From assembly GCF_009931655.1 (NCBI RefSeq), contig NZ_CP047984.1, positions 434,001-498,000 on the forward strand: DNA of 64,000 bases, given 5' to 3'. Every line of letters begins with the position of its first letter. Positions within the stretch are counted from its first letter, which is position 1. A model generated the notes under the pieces. The model searched no databases. It was given only the letters and a program-made list of their open reading frames with translations, and was not told the origin of the DNA. Below, piece by piece: positions 1 to 9,140 of this stretch. A program made the translations under genes and the position numbers. The DNA comes from Pontibacter russatus. GTDB taxonomy: Bacteria > Bacteroidota > Bacteroidia > Cytophagales > Hymenobacteraceae.

Positions 1-273
1 AAAAAGCTGGCTTCACCTGTTCAAATATCGGATTATCTATATAGCTCATTAAAAGCTGATGGAGTGGAAAGAGTTACCTGTGACCAGATAAAGGATTTTA
101 CAATCCACAGCATTCACGGGTTTGAAGGCTTCCTAATTATTGAAAGCACGCATAGCCTGGATGTGGTTGCCGTTTACACGGCCGGTCAAACAGGGGGGAA
201 TGTCGTGAGCCTGGATGTGGAAGCGATTAATGAAAGGCGGATCCTTTCTCCTCCGGATGAAACACCTTATTAA
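1..273 (+). CDS. C-terminal end of an unknown protein, cut by the window edge
   Basis: The frame is open from the first base to a TAA at 271-273, so this is the last 90 codons of a longer gene and not a small gene starting at the internal GTG at 64. The visible part ends in a compact segment with the pattern LDVVAVYTA, then a short Gly-rich turn, then SLDVEAINERR. This looks like the last beta-strands of an extracellular-type domain. I do not recognise the family with confidence. It lies 126 bases upstream of the first eCIS cargo gene on the same strand, so it may belong to the same locus, but nothing in the sequence proves that. Confidence 0.6.
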   Translation, partial: KKLASPVQISDYLYSSLKADGVERVTCDQIKDFTIHSIHGFEGFLIIESTHSLDVVAVYTAGQTGGNVVSLDVEAINERRILSPPDETPY

Positions 274-399
274 TATAAAGTAACGGCAAGTCAACCACCA
301 CCGGGATATACAGACAAGTTGCAGCGGAGCCGGGATAATTTGGAAGTACTTGGATGATTAGGGGGATATATAAATGGCGTTGATTGAGTGAGCTAGGGT

Positions 400-3300
400 A
401 TGAAAACAGCCGCTGCGAAAACCGAATCAGCTACTACCGGCAGGTCAGCAGCTCCTTTCTTCCGGAAAGGAGGCAGGGACGGCCTACATGCTGCCTCCGA
501 TACGCCATTCTTCCACCACCAGCCCATACAACCCAAACTCACCATCGGCCAACCAAACGACAAGTATGAAAAAGAAGCCGATGCGATGGCCGACCAGGTG
601 GTACGGCGGCTTACGGAAAATAATTATACTACTGAGCAAACGGTACTGAAAACTCCCCCTGCAGTACACCGCAAACCTATACTTGAGGCCATATCCTACC
701 CGGCTATCCAGCCTATAGCAAGCCACACCGCCGTTCAGCAGAAGTGCGCTGCCTGCGAACAGGAAGATAAACTACAAAAAAAAGAAGAACCCGGGGAAGA
801 GGAGCATTTTCAACTGAAGGCCATCGTAGGAAGCGGAATGCCTCCTAATGATGATACGGTACAGCGCGCCTGTGCCAAGTGCGGGGCCGAAGAACAGAAG
901 CTCCACACCAAACCCGACACAAGTTCTACTCTTGGCTCCCCTGACTTGGAATCCCGCCTCCATGCGTCGAAAGGTAGCGGCTCTCCCTTGCCAGAGAGTA
1001 CCCGTGCGCAAATGGAAAGTTCATTTGGAACAGACTTCTCAGGGGTCCGGGTGCATACCGACAGCGCGGCAGTACAGATGAATAAGGAGTTAAGGGCACA
1101 GGCATTTACACATGGCTCAGACATTTACTTCAATGCCGGAAAGTTTAACCCCGACCACACGAACGGTCAAAAACTCCTGGCGCATGAGTTGACACATACC
1201 GTGCAGCAAAATGGAGGAACAGGACCATCCCGACGCAAAATTCAGCTATGGCCTGATTGGGTCAGTGATGCTGCCGATTGGGTAAGCGATACGGCTTCAG
1301 ATGCTGCAGGCAGCGTGGTGGAAGGTGCACAATGGGTAGGCGGTCAGGTTGAAGATGGCGCACGTTGGGTGGGCGGTAAGGTGGCAGCCGGTGCAGAATG
1401 GGCGGAGGAACAAATCAGTGCTGCCGCACGATGGATTGTTGGCCAAATCCGGCGGGCAATTGACGCTGGGAAGAACTACCTGGATGAAAAATGGGAAAGC
1501 GTTAAGGAATTTGGGCGCACTTGCTTTGATGATATAAAAAACGGATTTGGCAATTTGATCCATTTCGTCACTACCCCATTATCCAGCGTTATGTCAGCAT
1601 TATCAGCGATGAATGCTGACCTCTTTGGAAGTGTGTGGGAGATGGTAAAAACAGGTGCGAATGCCTTATGGACAGGCATCAACTCTGTGATAGACGGCAT
1701 AATGCAGTTCGGGAAAGGAATCTGGAATACCGTTTCGGGATTCATGAACAGCATTTTTGAGACCATAGCAGGACTTTTTGACAATGCCGCATTTGACCTG
1801 TTGCCAGATGGGATAAAAGAAGAAGTTCGTTCGGTCTTTAACACGCTGCGGTCTTTATGGAATCAGGTCTCTTCCTTCTGGACGGATCTATGGCAGCGTC
1901 TGACGAGCACTGTTACAAATATTCTGGCTGCTGTACAATCTTTTGCAGACAGGATCATCAACTTTGGTATAGGCTCCGTCATTTCGATGGTACGGAATCT
2001 AAAGGAGGTATATGACTATGTAACCAAATTCTTTGCAGACCCGCGCGCAACTATTCAGCCTTTTCTTGACACGATTGCGGAAAAACTCAACACAGAGGTT
2101 CCTCCCGGTGCAAAAGACCTCGGTGCTCGATATGCACAGGAAAATTTCACTGGTGGCTCCAACCAAACAGCTGACAATGGCAGCATCCAAAGGGCTCCCA
2201 TCGATAGTGAAGATAGAACTACAGCAACCCTAACCGAAGTGGCGGAGGGAATATTGTATTACGTTGCCAGGGCATGGGCTGACCTGGATATAAAGCAGTT
2301 GCTGTGGCAAACGGTGGTCAATATGTTCTGGCCACCGGCTACAATCCGGGCTATATATGACCAGTTCAGCCAACTATGGAATGACCACTGGGCAACCACG
2401 GTTGACAGCCTTTACGCCCCACGAAATTTCTTCGATGATCCCTTAGGTTGCCTTCATGATATGTGGTCCAACTTTCTAATCTTACTGGATTTCCCCTTGG
2501 CATTATGGAGAACCTTGAACAATGTTGTGGGCCTTCTAATGGGCTATATAACCATTATCATTATACTGATAGAGGCCTTAGGTGGGGCAGCGGTTGGTGC
2601 TGCTGCAGGGGGTGTAGGAGCAATTCCGGGGTTCTTCGCAGGGGTGGCGGCAGGGCTGGCGACAGTAGCCCCTTTGGGAGAAGCGTTAATGGCTTCTTAC
2701 CTCCTTGCGGAAAGTACCTCCGTTGTCGTGATCCTGGGCCGGTTGTATACAACAAGGCAAACCTGTGAGAAACGCCAGGTGGATATCTTAACTTCAGTGG
2801 CCAGCTTCATAGCAATGGCTGTTGCGTTAGCTCTTCAGCTACTAATGGCTCTTTTGGCTGAACTAGTAAGTTTGATTTCCAATTTACTAAAAGGCACACC
2901 CAAACCTGCTCCAGTTCCACAACCTCGGCCAAGTCCCCAGCCACAGCCCTTACCGCCACCGCAACCTCGGCCTGTGCCGCCACCACGGCCTGTACCACAA
3001 CCTGTGCCGGTACGACCTGCACAACCTGTGCAACCCGCGCCACCCGGAGGAGGACAAGTCATACCGTTCCCACGTCGGCCAGCCACTCCTGCGAATCCGG
3101 GACGGATAGCAGCGAAATTTGAAGGGGGCCTAAATCAGACACCTCATGGGGATATAGCATCTGATGGCGAGTCAACTGCACTACCCACAATTAAACCAGA
3201 TGTTAATCAAGAGCCTGCTGAAGGCATACAAACCATGCCTCTGTCTGGGGTTCATGTTTCTGAAAATGGAATTCTACAAACACAGCAAAGCTCCCGTAGG

Positions 3301-3783
3301 GAAAAGATTAATCCTGATGCGTGTGAACCAAAGAAAAATATATGTTATGAAAGATCAGTAACTTTTAACATTAACAGGGTCTCGATGAGCTTTATTGGCA
3401 TAAACCCAACGCCTGATGATCTTCGGATTGCTGCCTGCCTCTTGAGAACAGCCACGGGCACTACGAGTCGTGCTTTTAGCTCCTTAAACGTTGCCATAGG
3501 AAAATTTTGGGTAAACAACAGCTTTGAATATATCCCTGGCGTTAATATACCAAGAGGGGATATACATTCTGAAGATATGATATTGATTGAGGCCAGAAGA
3601 CGATTCGGGGAAGGCAATTACAAGCTGGCAGCACTTTTCTCAGAAAGAGTTCCCTGCCCTCGGTGTGCAGGAAATCTCAAAGGTACTCCTCTCACACCCG
3701 ACTGCAAAATCTACTGTATTATTAACAATGACTATGACTGGCGGTCACTCAGAAGGAGTTATAATAAAGGCGTTTTGTTTTAA
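400..3783 (+). CDS. eCIS-core (DUF4157) cargo protein with a C-terminal deaminase-like toxin domain
   Basis: A protein of 1127 residues. The N-terminal third has the eCIS core (DUF4157) layout: a conserved FFRKG start, the motif DKYEKEADAMADQVV near 54-68, two CxxC pairs (116-119, 158-161) each followed by charged Q/K-rich stretches, and the core domain at about 192-270 with HELTH at 262-266. The middle starts with degenerate repeats of the form W-V-G-G-x-V (about 285-345), then a long helical region with hydrophobic segments (about 700-870) and a proline/glutamine-rich linker (about 875-925). The last 125 residues contain HSE (1056-1058) and PCPRC (1085-1089), the zinc-binding and catalytic signature of the cytidine-deaminase fold used by bacterial toxin deaminases. 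Known: DUF4157 marks cargo of contractile injection systems. Inferred: this is an eCIS effector that edits nucleic acid in a target cell. The HELTH motif may be a peptidase-like relic or may act in loading. No immunity gene follows. Confidence 0.85.
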   Translation: MKTAAAKTESATTGRSAAPFFRKGGRDGLHAASDTPFFHHQPIQPKLTIGQPNDKYEKEADAMADQVVRRLTENNYTTEQTVLKTPPAVHRKPILEAISYPAIQPIASHTAVQQKCAACEQEDKLQKKEEPGEEEHFQLKAIVGSGMPPNDDTVQRACAKCGAEEQKLHTKPDTSSTLGSPDLESRLHASKGSGSPLPESTRAQMESSFGTDFSGVRVHTDSAAVQMNKELRAQAFTHGSDIYFNAGKFNPDHTNGQKLLAHELTHTVQQNGGTGPSRRKIQLWPDWVSDAADWVSDTASDAAGSVVEGAQWVGGQVEDGARWVGGKVAAGAEWAEEQISAAARWIVGQIRRAIDAGKNYLDEKWESVKEFGRTCFDDIKNGFGNLIHFVTTPLSSVMSALSAMNADLFGSVWEMVKTGANALWTGINSVIDGIMQFGKGIWNTVSGFMNSIFETIAGLFDNAAFDLLPDGIKEEVRSVFNTLRSLWNQVSSFWTDLWQRLTSTVTNILAAVQSFADRIINFGIGSVISMVRNLKEVYDYVTKFFADPRATIQPFLDTIAEKLNTEVPPGAKDLGARYAQENFTGGSNQTADNGSIQRAPIDSEDRTTATLTEVAEGILYYVARAWADLDIKQLLWQTVVNMFWPPATIRAIYDQFSQLWNDHWATTVDSLYAPRNFFDDPLGCLHDMWSNFLILLDFPLALWRTLNNVVGLLMGYITIIIILIEALGGAAVGAAAGGVGAIPGFFAGVAAGLATVAPLGEALMASYLLAESTSVVVILGRLYTTRQTCEKRQVDILTSVASFIAMAVALALQLLMALLAELVSLISNLLKGTPKPAPVPQPRPSPQPQPLPPPQPRPVPPPRPVPQPVPVRPAQPVQPAPPGGGQVIPFPRRPATPANPGRIAAKFEGGLNQTPHGDIASDGESTALPTIKPDVNQEPAEGIQTMPLSGVHVSENGILQTQQSSRREKINPDACEPKKNICYERSVTFNINRVSMSFIGINPTPDDLRIAACLLRTATGTTSRAFSSLNVAIGKFWVNNSFEYIPGVNIPRGDIHSEDMILIEARRRFGEGNYKLAALFSERVPCPRCAGNLKGTPLTPDCKIYCIINNDYDWRSLRRSYNKGVLF

Positions 3784-3916
3784 TCCAATAGGCGTAACAG
3801 AGAACATATAGATAATCAGCCGCGCAGAACATCATGACACCCAATTTTATTGAAATGAATGACATAACAGCAGTCTTTTAATTTCTCACAAAACCAGAGG
3901 CATACTGTCTTGACGA

Positions 3917-6900
3917 ATGAAACCTGTCTTTGCTAATAAGGAAGCTGCCTCCTCCACCAGGTCGTTTTCTCCTTTCTTCCGGAAAGGCAGCATGGAAAGC
4001 GTGTATGATGGTACTAACCCGCATTTTTTTAAACATCATCCGGTACAAGCCAAGTTCACTATTGGACGGCCCGGCGATAGGTATGAACAGGAGGCTGATG
4101 CCATGGCTGATAGAGTTGTGCAGAGGCTGAGTAATCCGCATACAGCACCGCCATATAGCCTTTCGGGTTCCGTACCCGGTAGCACTTCTTATGCTCAAAC
4201 GAAATGTGCCGCTTGTGAAAAAGAGGAAAAACTACAGAAAAAAGAAGGGGAAGAAGATTTCCGGCGAGACAAAGGGTTGCAGCAAAAACCTTTCTTAGAA
4301 AGGATTGCTGCAGTTCCCGATGATGAAAAAAACCTCCGACGAAAGTGTGCCGCGTGCGCGCAAGCGGAGCACTTGCAAAGAAAGACGGGGCCTTCTTCCC
4401 CAGAAATCGCCTCCTCTTCTGTCGAAAGCACATTAGCAACGGCAAAAGGCGCAGGACGTCCATTGTCTGATAGCACCCGGCAGCAGATGGAGTCCTCTTT
4501 TGGCACCGGTTTCAGTGCAGTACGCATCCACACCGGCAGCACTGCTGTACAGATGAACAAGGCTCTGGGGGCACAGGCTTTTACTAATGGGAATGATATA
4601 TACTTCGGTGCGGGAAAGTATGATCCCACCAGTGCTTCGGGTAAACATCTGCTGGCCCATGAACTGACCCACACCATTCAGCAGGGTAAAAATATCATAC
4701 CCGCTGTTCAAAAGCAGGGTGAACCTCCCGGAAGTGCGGATCAGTCAGTGGAACAAGAGCCTGCCTGGGATCCGGAAGAGGTAATCATGAATTACCTGCA
4801 GGAATGGGAAGATGAAAAAAACGCTAAAAATGAAGAAGACAACTGGGGGCCGGTTGAGCTCTCTGATGAAGGCCCCAGTGCCTGGATAGGTTCTGGCCCG
4901 CGCGGACAAAGAAAGTACCTGTTGCTATATAGCGAATGGCAGAAATTAAGTGGTGATGAAACCTACAAAAATGGAATCGCAGCATCGTTTCTGAGAGAAG
5001 CGGAACCCGGAGAAGCATATTTAACTTCGCTAAAAGCGTCTTTGAACCAGGTTTCCACTGATGAACAAGCCACGCTGGCATATATCAATCAGCAGTTGGC
5101 ATTAAGCGCTACCGCCGAAAATTTCATCGACCTGGAGCCATTCCGCTCTTTGGATGCTGCAAATGCTTTCCCAAACTTCTCCTGGCAAATAGTCATAAAG
5201 CTGATTGCCCCACCGGAAGCCCTGGATAGCCAGGTAAGCCAGGACTACACGCTGAGCAAAAAGTACTACGAATCCTATTGGGCGCAACTGGCGAATGACC
5301 TGTACACGAATGGGCTGCCGGTTTCATATATAAAATCCCTGAACCTATACAATTACAGGTTGATAAGGCCATTGTTAGTGAAGCGACTTCCTAATCTGCC
5401 CGATCAACCCTATATGCTCGAAAATTTTATAGCGCCCGGAGAAACAGGGCTATACTCCGCCATCATGAAGCATTGTGTATCCTCGTTTGCTTATTATGGC
5501 GCTTCTGCAGTAAAACTTGAGGTCCTGAATAAATGGAAAGAAGCCTCGGCTTTTCGATGGTTATCCTATGACACCAGGGCCATCAGCGATTTCCGGCAGG
5601 AGTATCCGACAGGCTTCAGTTACCTCGATCAATTTTATCGTTTTGAGCACAAAGGAGTCGCCTACTCCCTGGCGGAAATTGCCATTGCCATTCTCCTGCA
5701 GTTGGTGGGGGCTGGCGGCCAGAGTCCATATAAATTACTCGGATTTAAGAGCGCCGCGGCCCGGGATCTGGCCCCGGAATTCCTGAATCTTTTTGTTCAG
5801 CAGGCCTATCGCAATTTCGACGCCAACTTCCAACTGGCAGATGGCATGATCGCCTCGCTCTCCCCCAACGATAAGTTGCTTAAAGCGGTAAACTGGTCGC
5901 TGGAGAAAGGATTAGCCGGGCAAAGCATTAACATGCTGCTTGATAAACTCGACGAAATTCTGCTCGACATTTTAAAGGAATGGGCTAAACAAAAGGCCAT
6001 TAAAAAAGGGGTTACTACCGTGCTTAATATTGTGGGGGCCTTTAACCCGCTGGGGCGGCTGGTGTCATTTGTTTATACGGCTTACGATACCTACGACGAC
6101 ATAGAAGACCTGACAGAAATTATCGGGCTGGTTAACTCCTTGGTGAGCATCATGGATGAGGCCAGGAATTCTAAAACAGTTATTCAGTCCCAGCGATCTG
6201 CTGCCAAACTGGCTGAAGCAACGGTCACCATCATTCCGGCAATCCTACAGATACTCGGTTCAAAGGTTCTGGACAAGATTTCTAAAGGAATAGTTAAAGA
6301 CGTCGGCGGCACCTATTCCGAAGCTAAAAGGAATAAATTGTTAGATGATACCTCTCATAAAAACGACGCGACTACCCTTAAACCCGAAGAAGTGGATGCA
6401 GAAGTATTGACAGCCCTTAAATCCAAGGTTTATAAATCCAAAAACAAAGAGTATGATGCCATTATCATTCTCCCGAACGGACATCAATGGCGCCGCAACA
6501 AACAGGGAATATGGTGCCGCGCCAGTAACCGGTGTCTATTGCCTTCTACCAATTCCGAATTTATTAATGATTTAAACGGCAAAGTAGACCAATCTATCCA
6601 TGAAGCAGACATCTTCGATCCGGATCAGGCTATACCGCCAGGTGTAAAACCCCGGAATGTTATGGCCGCAGACATTGGAGTAACGCTCGGTCGGGAATTT
6701 GCCATAGAAAACTTAAAATTAGAACCGATGGATTTGCCTAACCCTCTAACCAAATCAGATTTTAGTGATACCGGCTTTGATGATATTATGGCGGATGCAA
6801 ATGGAAACTGGTATATTATTGAATTTAAAGGCGGCAAAAGCGAAATGGATCCCGGCACCGCCACCAGGCCGCCCCAGATGAGTTCAGGCTGGGTCCGGCA

Positions 6901-7078
6901 TGTCATTCAAAGAATTAGAGATAAAGGGCCACAATGGAATTTTATTGCTGATCAGATCGAGGCGAAATTAAACAATGGGCAACTTTTTGGTTATGGCATA
7001 TCAACCCCGCTTGATGACGCAGGCAATGTATTGCCTACAGTCATAATGCCGGACTACAACAGAATACAATTCAGATGA
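3917..7078 (+). CDS. eCIS-core (DUF4157) cargo protein with a C-terminal PD-(D/E)xK-like nuclease domain
   Basis: A protein of 1053 residues that shares its first ~255 residues with the preceding gene product: FFRKG, DRYEQEADAMADRVV, two CxxC pairs (97-100, 144-147) and HELTH at 248-252. The rest is unrelated. About 260-800 is mostly helical, with a glycine/hydrophobic stretch near 690-720. At about 850-880 is a small module with GHQWRRNKQGIWCR, a type I associate with pre-toxin linkers. The last ~130 residues carry D955/D956, then a predicted strand ending in E969-F-K971, fitting the D...ExK active site of restriction-endonuclease-fold toxins. Inferred: a DNase cargo of the same injection system. 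It lies 133 bases after the deaminase gene on the same strand, so the two are probably co-transcribed paralogues with swapped toxic tips. The exact nuclease family is uncertain. Confidence 0.82.
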   Translation: MKPVFANKEAASSTRSFSPFFRKGSMESVYDGTNPHFFKHHPVQAKFTIGRPGDRYEQEADAMADRVVQRLSNPHTAPPYSLSGSVPGSTSYAQTKCAACEKEEKLQKKEGEEDFRRDKGLQQKPFLERIAAVPDDEKNLRRKCAACAQAEHLQRKTGPSSPEIASSSVESTLATAKGAGRPLSDSTRQQMESSFGTGFSAVRIHTGSTAVQMNKALGAQAFTNGNDIYFGAGKYDPTSASGKHLLAHELTHTIQQGKNIIPAVQKQGEPPGSADQSVEQEPAWDPEEVIMNYLQEWEDEKNAKNEEDNWGPVELSDEGPSAWIGSGPRGQRKYLLLYSEWQKLSGDETYKNGIAASFLREAEPGEAYLTSLKASLNQVSTDEQATLAYINQQLALSATAENFIDLEPFRSLDAANAFPNFSWQIVIKLIAPPEALDSQVSQDYTLSKKYYESYWAQLANDLYTNGLPVSYIKSLNLYNYRLIRPLLVKRLPNLPDQPYMLENFIAPGETGLYSAIMKHCVSSFAYYGASAVKLEVLNKWKEASAFRWLSYDTRAISDFRQEYPTGFSYLDQFYRFEHKGVAYSLAEIAIAILLQLVGAGGQSPYKLLGFKSAAARDLAPEFLNLFVQQAYRNFDANFQLADGMIASLSPNDKLLKAVNWSLEKGLAGQSINMLLDKLDEILLDILKEWAKQKAIKKGVTTVLNIVGAFNPLGRLVSFVYTAYDTYDDIEDLTEIIGLVNSLVSIMDEARNSKTVIQSQRSAAKLAEATVTIIPAILQILGSKVLDKISKGIVKDVGGTYSEAKRNKLLDDTSHKNDATTLKPEEVDAEVLTALKSKVYKSKNKEYDAIIILPNGHQWRRNKQGIWCRASNRCLLPSTNSEFINDLNGKVDQSIHEADIFDPDQAIPPGVKPRNVMAADIGVTLGREFAIENLKLEPMDLPNPLTKSDFSDTGFDDIMADANGNWYIIEFKGGKSEMDPGTATRPPQMSSGWVRHVIQRIRDKGPQWNFIADQIEAKLNNGQLFGYGISTPLDDAGNVLPTVIMPDYNRIQFR

Positions 7079-7178
7079 AACGATGACGGAGAGGCGGTAA
7101 GGCAATCTGACACAGAGACGGTTCTGCCACTTATGTCTCAAAAGGTAAGTAGTTAATAAATTTAGTCCGAAAGGCTTG

Positions 7179-7325
7179 CTATATTTTTCTGATCTCAGCC
7201 TTGAGATCTGCGAGTATTATATATAGCTTTGGAACATAAAAGTTGTAAGGTTGGAGGGGTATATAGCGGCGCTGAGTTAAAGCAAATATTCTCGCATCCT
7301 CGTCCTTGGAGGGCAAATAGCGCAT
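7179..7325 (-). CDS. possible 48-residue protein or gene remnant beside the eCIS ATPase
   Basis: On the minus strand, just downstream of the AAA+ ATPase gene, a frame runs from ATG at 7325 to TAG at 7179. The product begins MRYLPSKDEDARIF and is rich in Tyr, Leu and Ile. The same frame stays open about 20 codons further upstream with a plausible composition (FRFISPLIATRDV precedes the Met), so the true start may be earlier at a non-ATG codon, or this may be the tail of a decayed gene. I recognise no family. Support is only the protein-like composition and the position in an otherwise empty 320-base gap. Confidence 0.25.
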   Translation of the reverse strand: MRYLPSKDEDARIFALTQRRYIPLQPYNFYVPKLYIILADLKAEIRKI

Positions 7326-7398
7326 GACATCCCTTGTTGCAATCAGAGGACTAATAAAGCGGAATAAATCAATTCTTAATATACTCTACTAACCCATA

Positions 7399-8721
7399 TT
7401 ACTTCAACACCTTTCCTTCCTTCGCATATTCATTACGGATTCCCTCCAGCAAATCAGTTTCAGTGATGGTGGACTCGCCGCGCGATATTGCCTGCAGGCA
7501 GGCATACTGCACAATGTTGGTGATATGAGCTCCAGTGAGTTCGTACTGGCTGGCAATATGGTGGAGATCCACCTGGGTGCCAGGCTTTACTTTTTCGGGG
7601 ATGATGCTATGCCAAAGCCGCAGACGCTCTTCATACCTTGGTAGCGGAAAGTATATATGGGACTGGAATCGTCGGGCAAAGGAATCGTCGATGTTGCTTT
7701 TGAAATTGGTGGCCAGTATCACTAACCCTGCGTAGTTCTCTGTCCGCTGCAGTAAAAATGACACCTCCTGGTTGGCGTATTTGTCATGAGCATCGCGCAC
7801 GCTGGTGCGTTTCCCGAAGAGCGCATCCGCTTCATCAAAAAACAGAATCCAGTCTTTATTCTCAGCTGTGTTGAAGAGGTGCGCGAGGTTTTTTTCTGTT
7901 TCACCTATATATTTGGAAACCACTAAAGATAAATCGATCCGGTAAACGGGCCTGCCTGTAAACTTGCCCAAAAGGGAGGCTGTGAGTGTTTTGCCGGTGC
8001 CGGGGGGGCCGTGGAAAAGTACGCGGAAGCCGGGTTTAATCTTTTTGGCCAGGCCCCAGTCCTGCAGCAGCACATCGCCATACTGCAGCCAGGTTTCCAG
8101 GTCGCGTACCTGCTGCATTGTCATTTCATTCAGCACTAAATCTTCCCAATCCTGCAGCGTCTCTAACTGTTGCGCCGGGAAGTTGATGCCAAAGCGTGGT
8201 TTAGGGCGCTGGCCTGTCAGGCACAAATCCACAAATTCCTTCGAAAGAATAATTCTCCCGCTCATGGCAGGCTCGCCCTGCGGCAGGTCTTCCAGCCACA
8301 GGACTGCTTTTCTACCGAATAAATGCTCTACACCGAAAAGCTTTTGTAATTGCACCCGCTTCTCCAGGTTACCGGCGGCGAGCAGAAAAAGGGCTGTCTC
8401 GCCGGTTGGTAAAATCCCCCTGAAGTTTTTGCCGCGCACCCCCCCTATCCTCGGAAAATCACCGGATGCGCTGAGCACCTGCTCAACGGACTGATCGATC
8501 AAATCAGGCAGTATATGAGGTGCAAGCGCTATCAATAATAAAGTAACCTCGTCCTGATTTAAGTTGTTTTCCTTTATAAAAGATGCGAGATAGGGAGAGG
8601 ACTGTATCTGCTTCGGGAAGGCAGGTTCAGGCTCCGCATTATCAACTTTAAAATACCGGCCAAGCTGATACCTGATCAGTTTTTGCAAATACTGATATTC
8701 TGATGGAATATTTTTTTCCAT
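7399..8721 (-). CDS. AAA+ ATPase of an eCIS locus (Afp15/PVC15-like)
   Basis: A 440-residue ATPase. The N-terminal ~190 residues form a helical domain that I recognise only as typical of eCIS-associated AAA proteins. The C-terminal half is a classical AAA+ module: Walker A GPPGTGKT near 238-245, Walker B ILFFDEADALFG near 296-307, a sensor region ILATNF, and an arginine-finger region SFARRFQ. Known: eCIS loci such as Afp and PVC encode one such ATPase, which acts in assembly or cargo loading of the particle. It is transcribed towards the two cargo genes (convergent, 320-base gap). The structural genes (sheath, tube, baseplate) are not in the window and should lie to the left, although the ATPase is on the opposite strand from the cargo genes. 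The assignment to AAA+ is firm; the eCIS role rests on neighbours and overall form. Confidence 0.85.
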   Translation of the reverse strand: MEKNIPSEYQYLQKLIRYQLGRYFKVDNAEPEPAFPKQIQSSPYLASFIKENNLNQDEVTLLLIALAPHILPDLIDQSVEQVLSASGDFPRIGGVRGKNFRGILPTGETALFLLAAGNLEKRVQLQKLFGVEHLFGRKAVLWLEDLPQGEPAMSGRIILSKEFVDLCLTGQRPKPRFGINFPAQQLETLQDWEDLVLNEMTMQQVRDLETWLQYGDVLLQDWGLAKKIKPGFRVLFHGPPGTGKTLTASLLGKFTGRPVYRIDLSLVVSKYIGETEKNLAHLFNTAENKDWILFFDEADALFGKRTSVRDAHDKYANQEVSFLLQRTENYAGLVILATNFKSNIDDSFARRFQSHIYFPLPRYEERLRLWHSIIPEKVKPGTQVDLHHIASQYELTGAHITNIVQYACLQAISRGESTITETDLLEGIRNEYAKEGKVLK

Positions 8722-9140
8722 AGGGCAAATCGACTCGCTCGGTATTTAAGACAGGTAAAATTAACCCTTATATATAGGAATCCGTTAGAAGCTGTTCTGA
8801 TTGCTCCGCACGAAAGAAAATCTCAAAGGCAACAAAGGATATGTTATGACTGTGCCTTTTTGAACGGGTAGTGCTTTTAGTATTTAACGTAAAAGGAGCT
8901 ACATCATCTGCATTTTTCTTCTTTCGTTTTGACTTTTATACATACTTCATCAGATAAAAATTGTTTAAGCTCGCTTGATAATCAGCGGATTGGCTCGTTC
9001 CTTATTTTATTTTCAAGCTTCATCCCGCTCATCCATATATAGTTGAGATTACTCTGGGCAGCAAGGCGAGAGAATTAACGTGCCCTCCCAAAATTATTAT
9101 AGCCATTTGAGTTGGAGATTGACGTACTACAGCCCCTCTC
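8722..9140. other. 419-base gap with no gene seen
   Basis: This gap separates the eCIS ATPase start from the gntP stop. Composition is mixed, with TATATA-type palindromes near 8771 and 9036. I found no open frame that looks like protein and no clear hairpin terminator. The promoter for the ATPase gene must lie at its left end on the minus strand, but I see no good TAnnTTTG box there. Confidence 0.5.
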
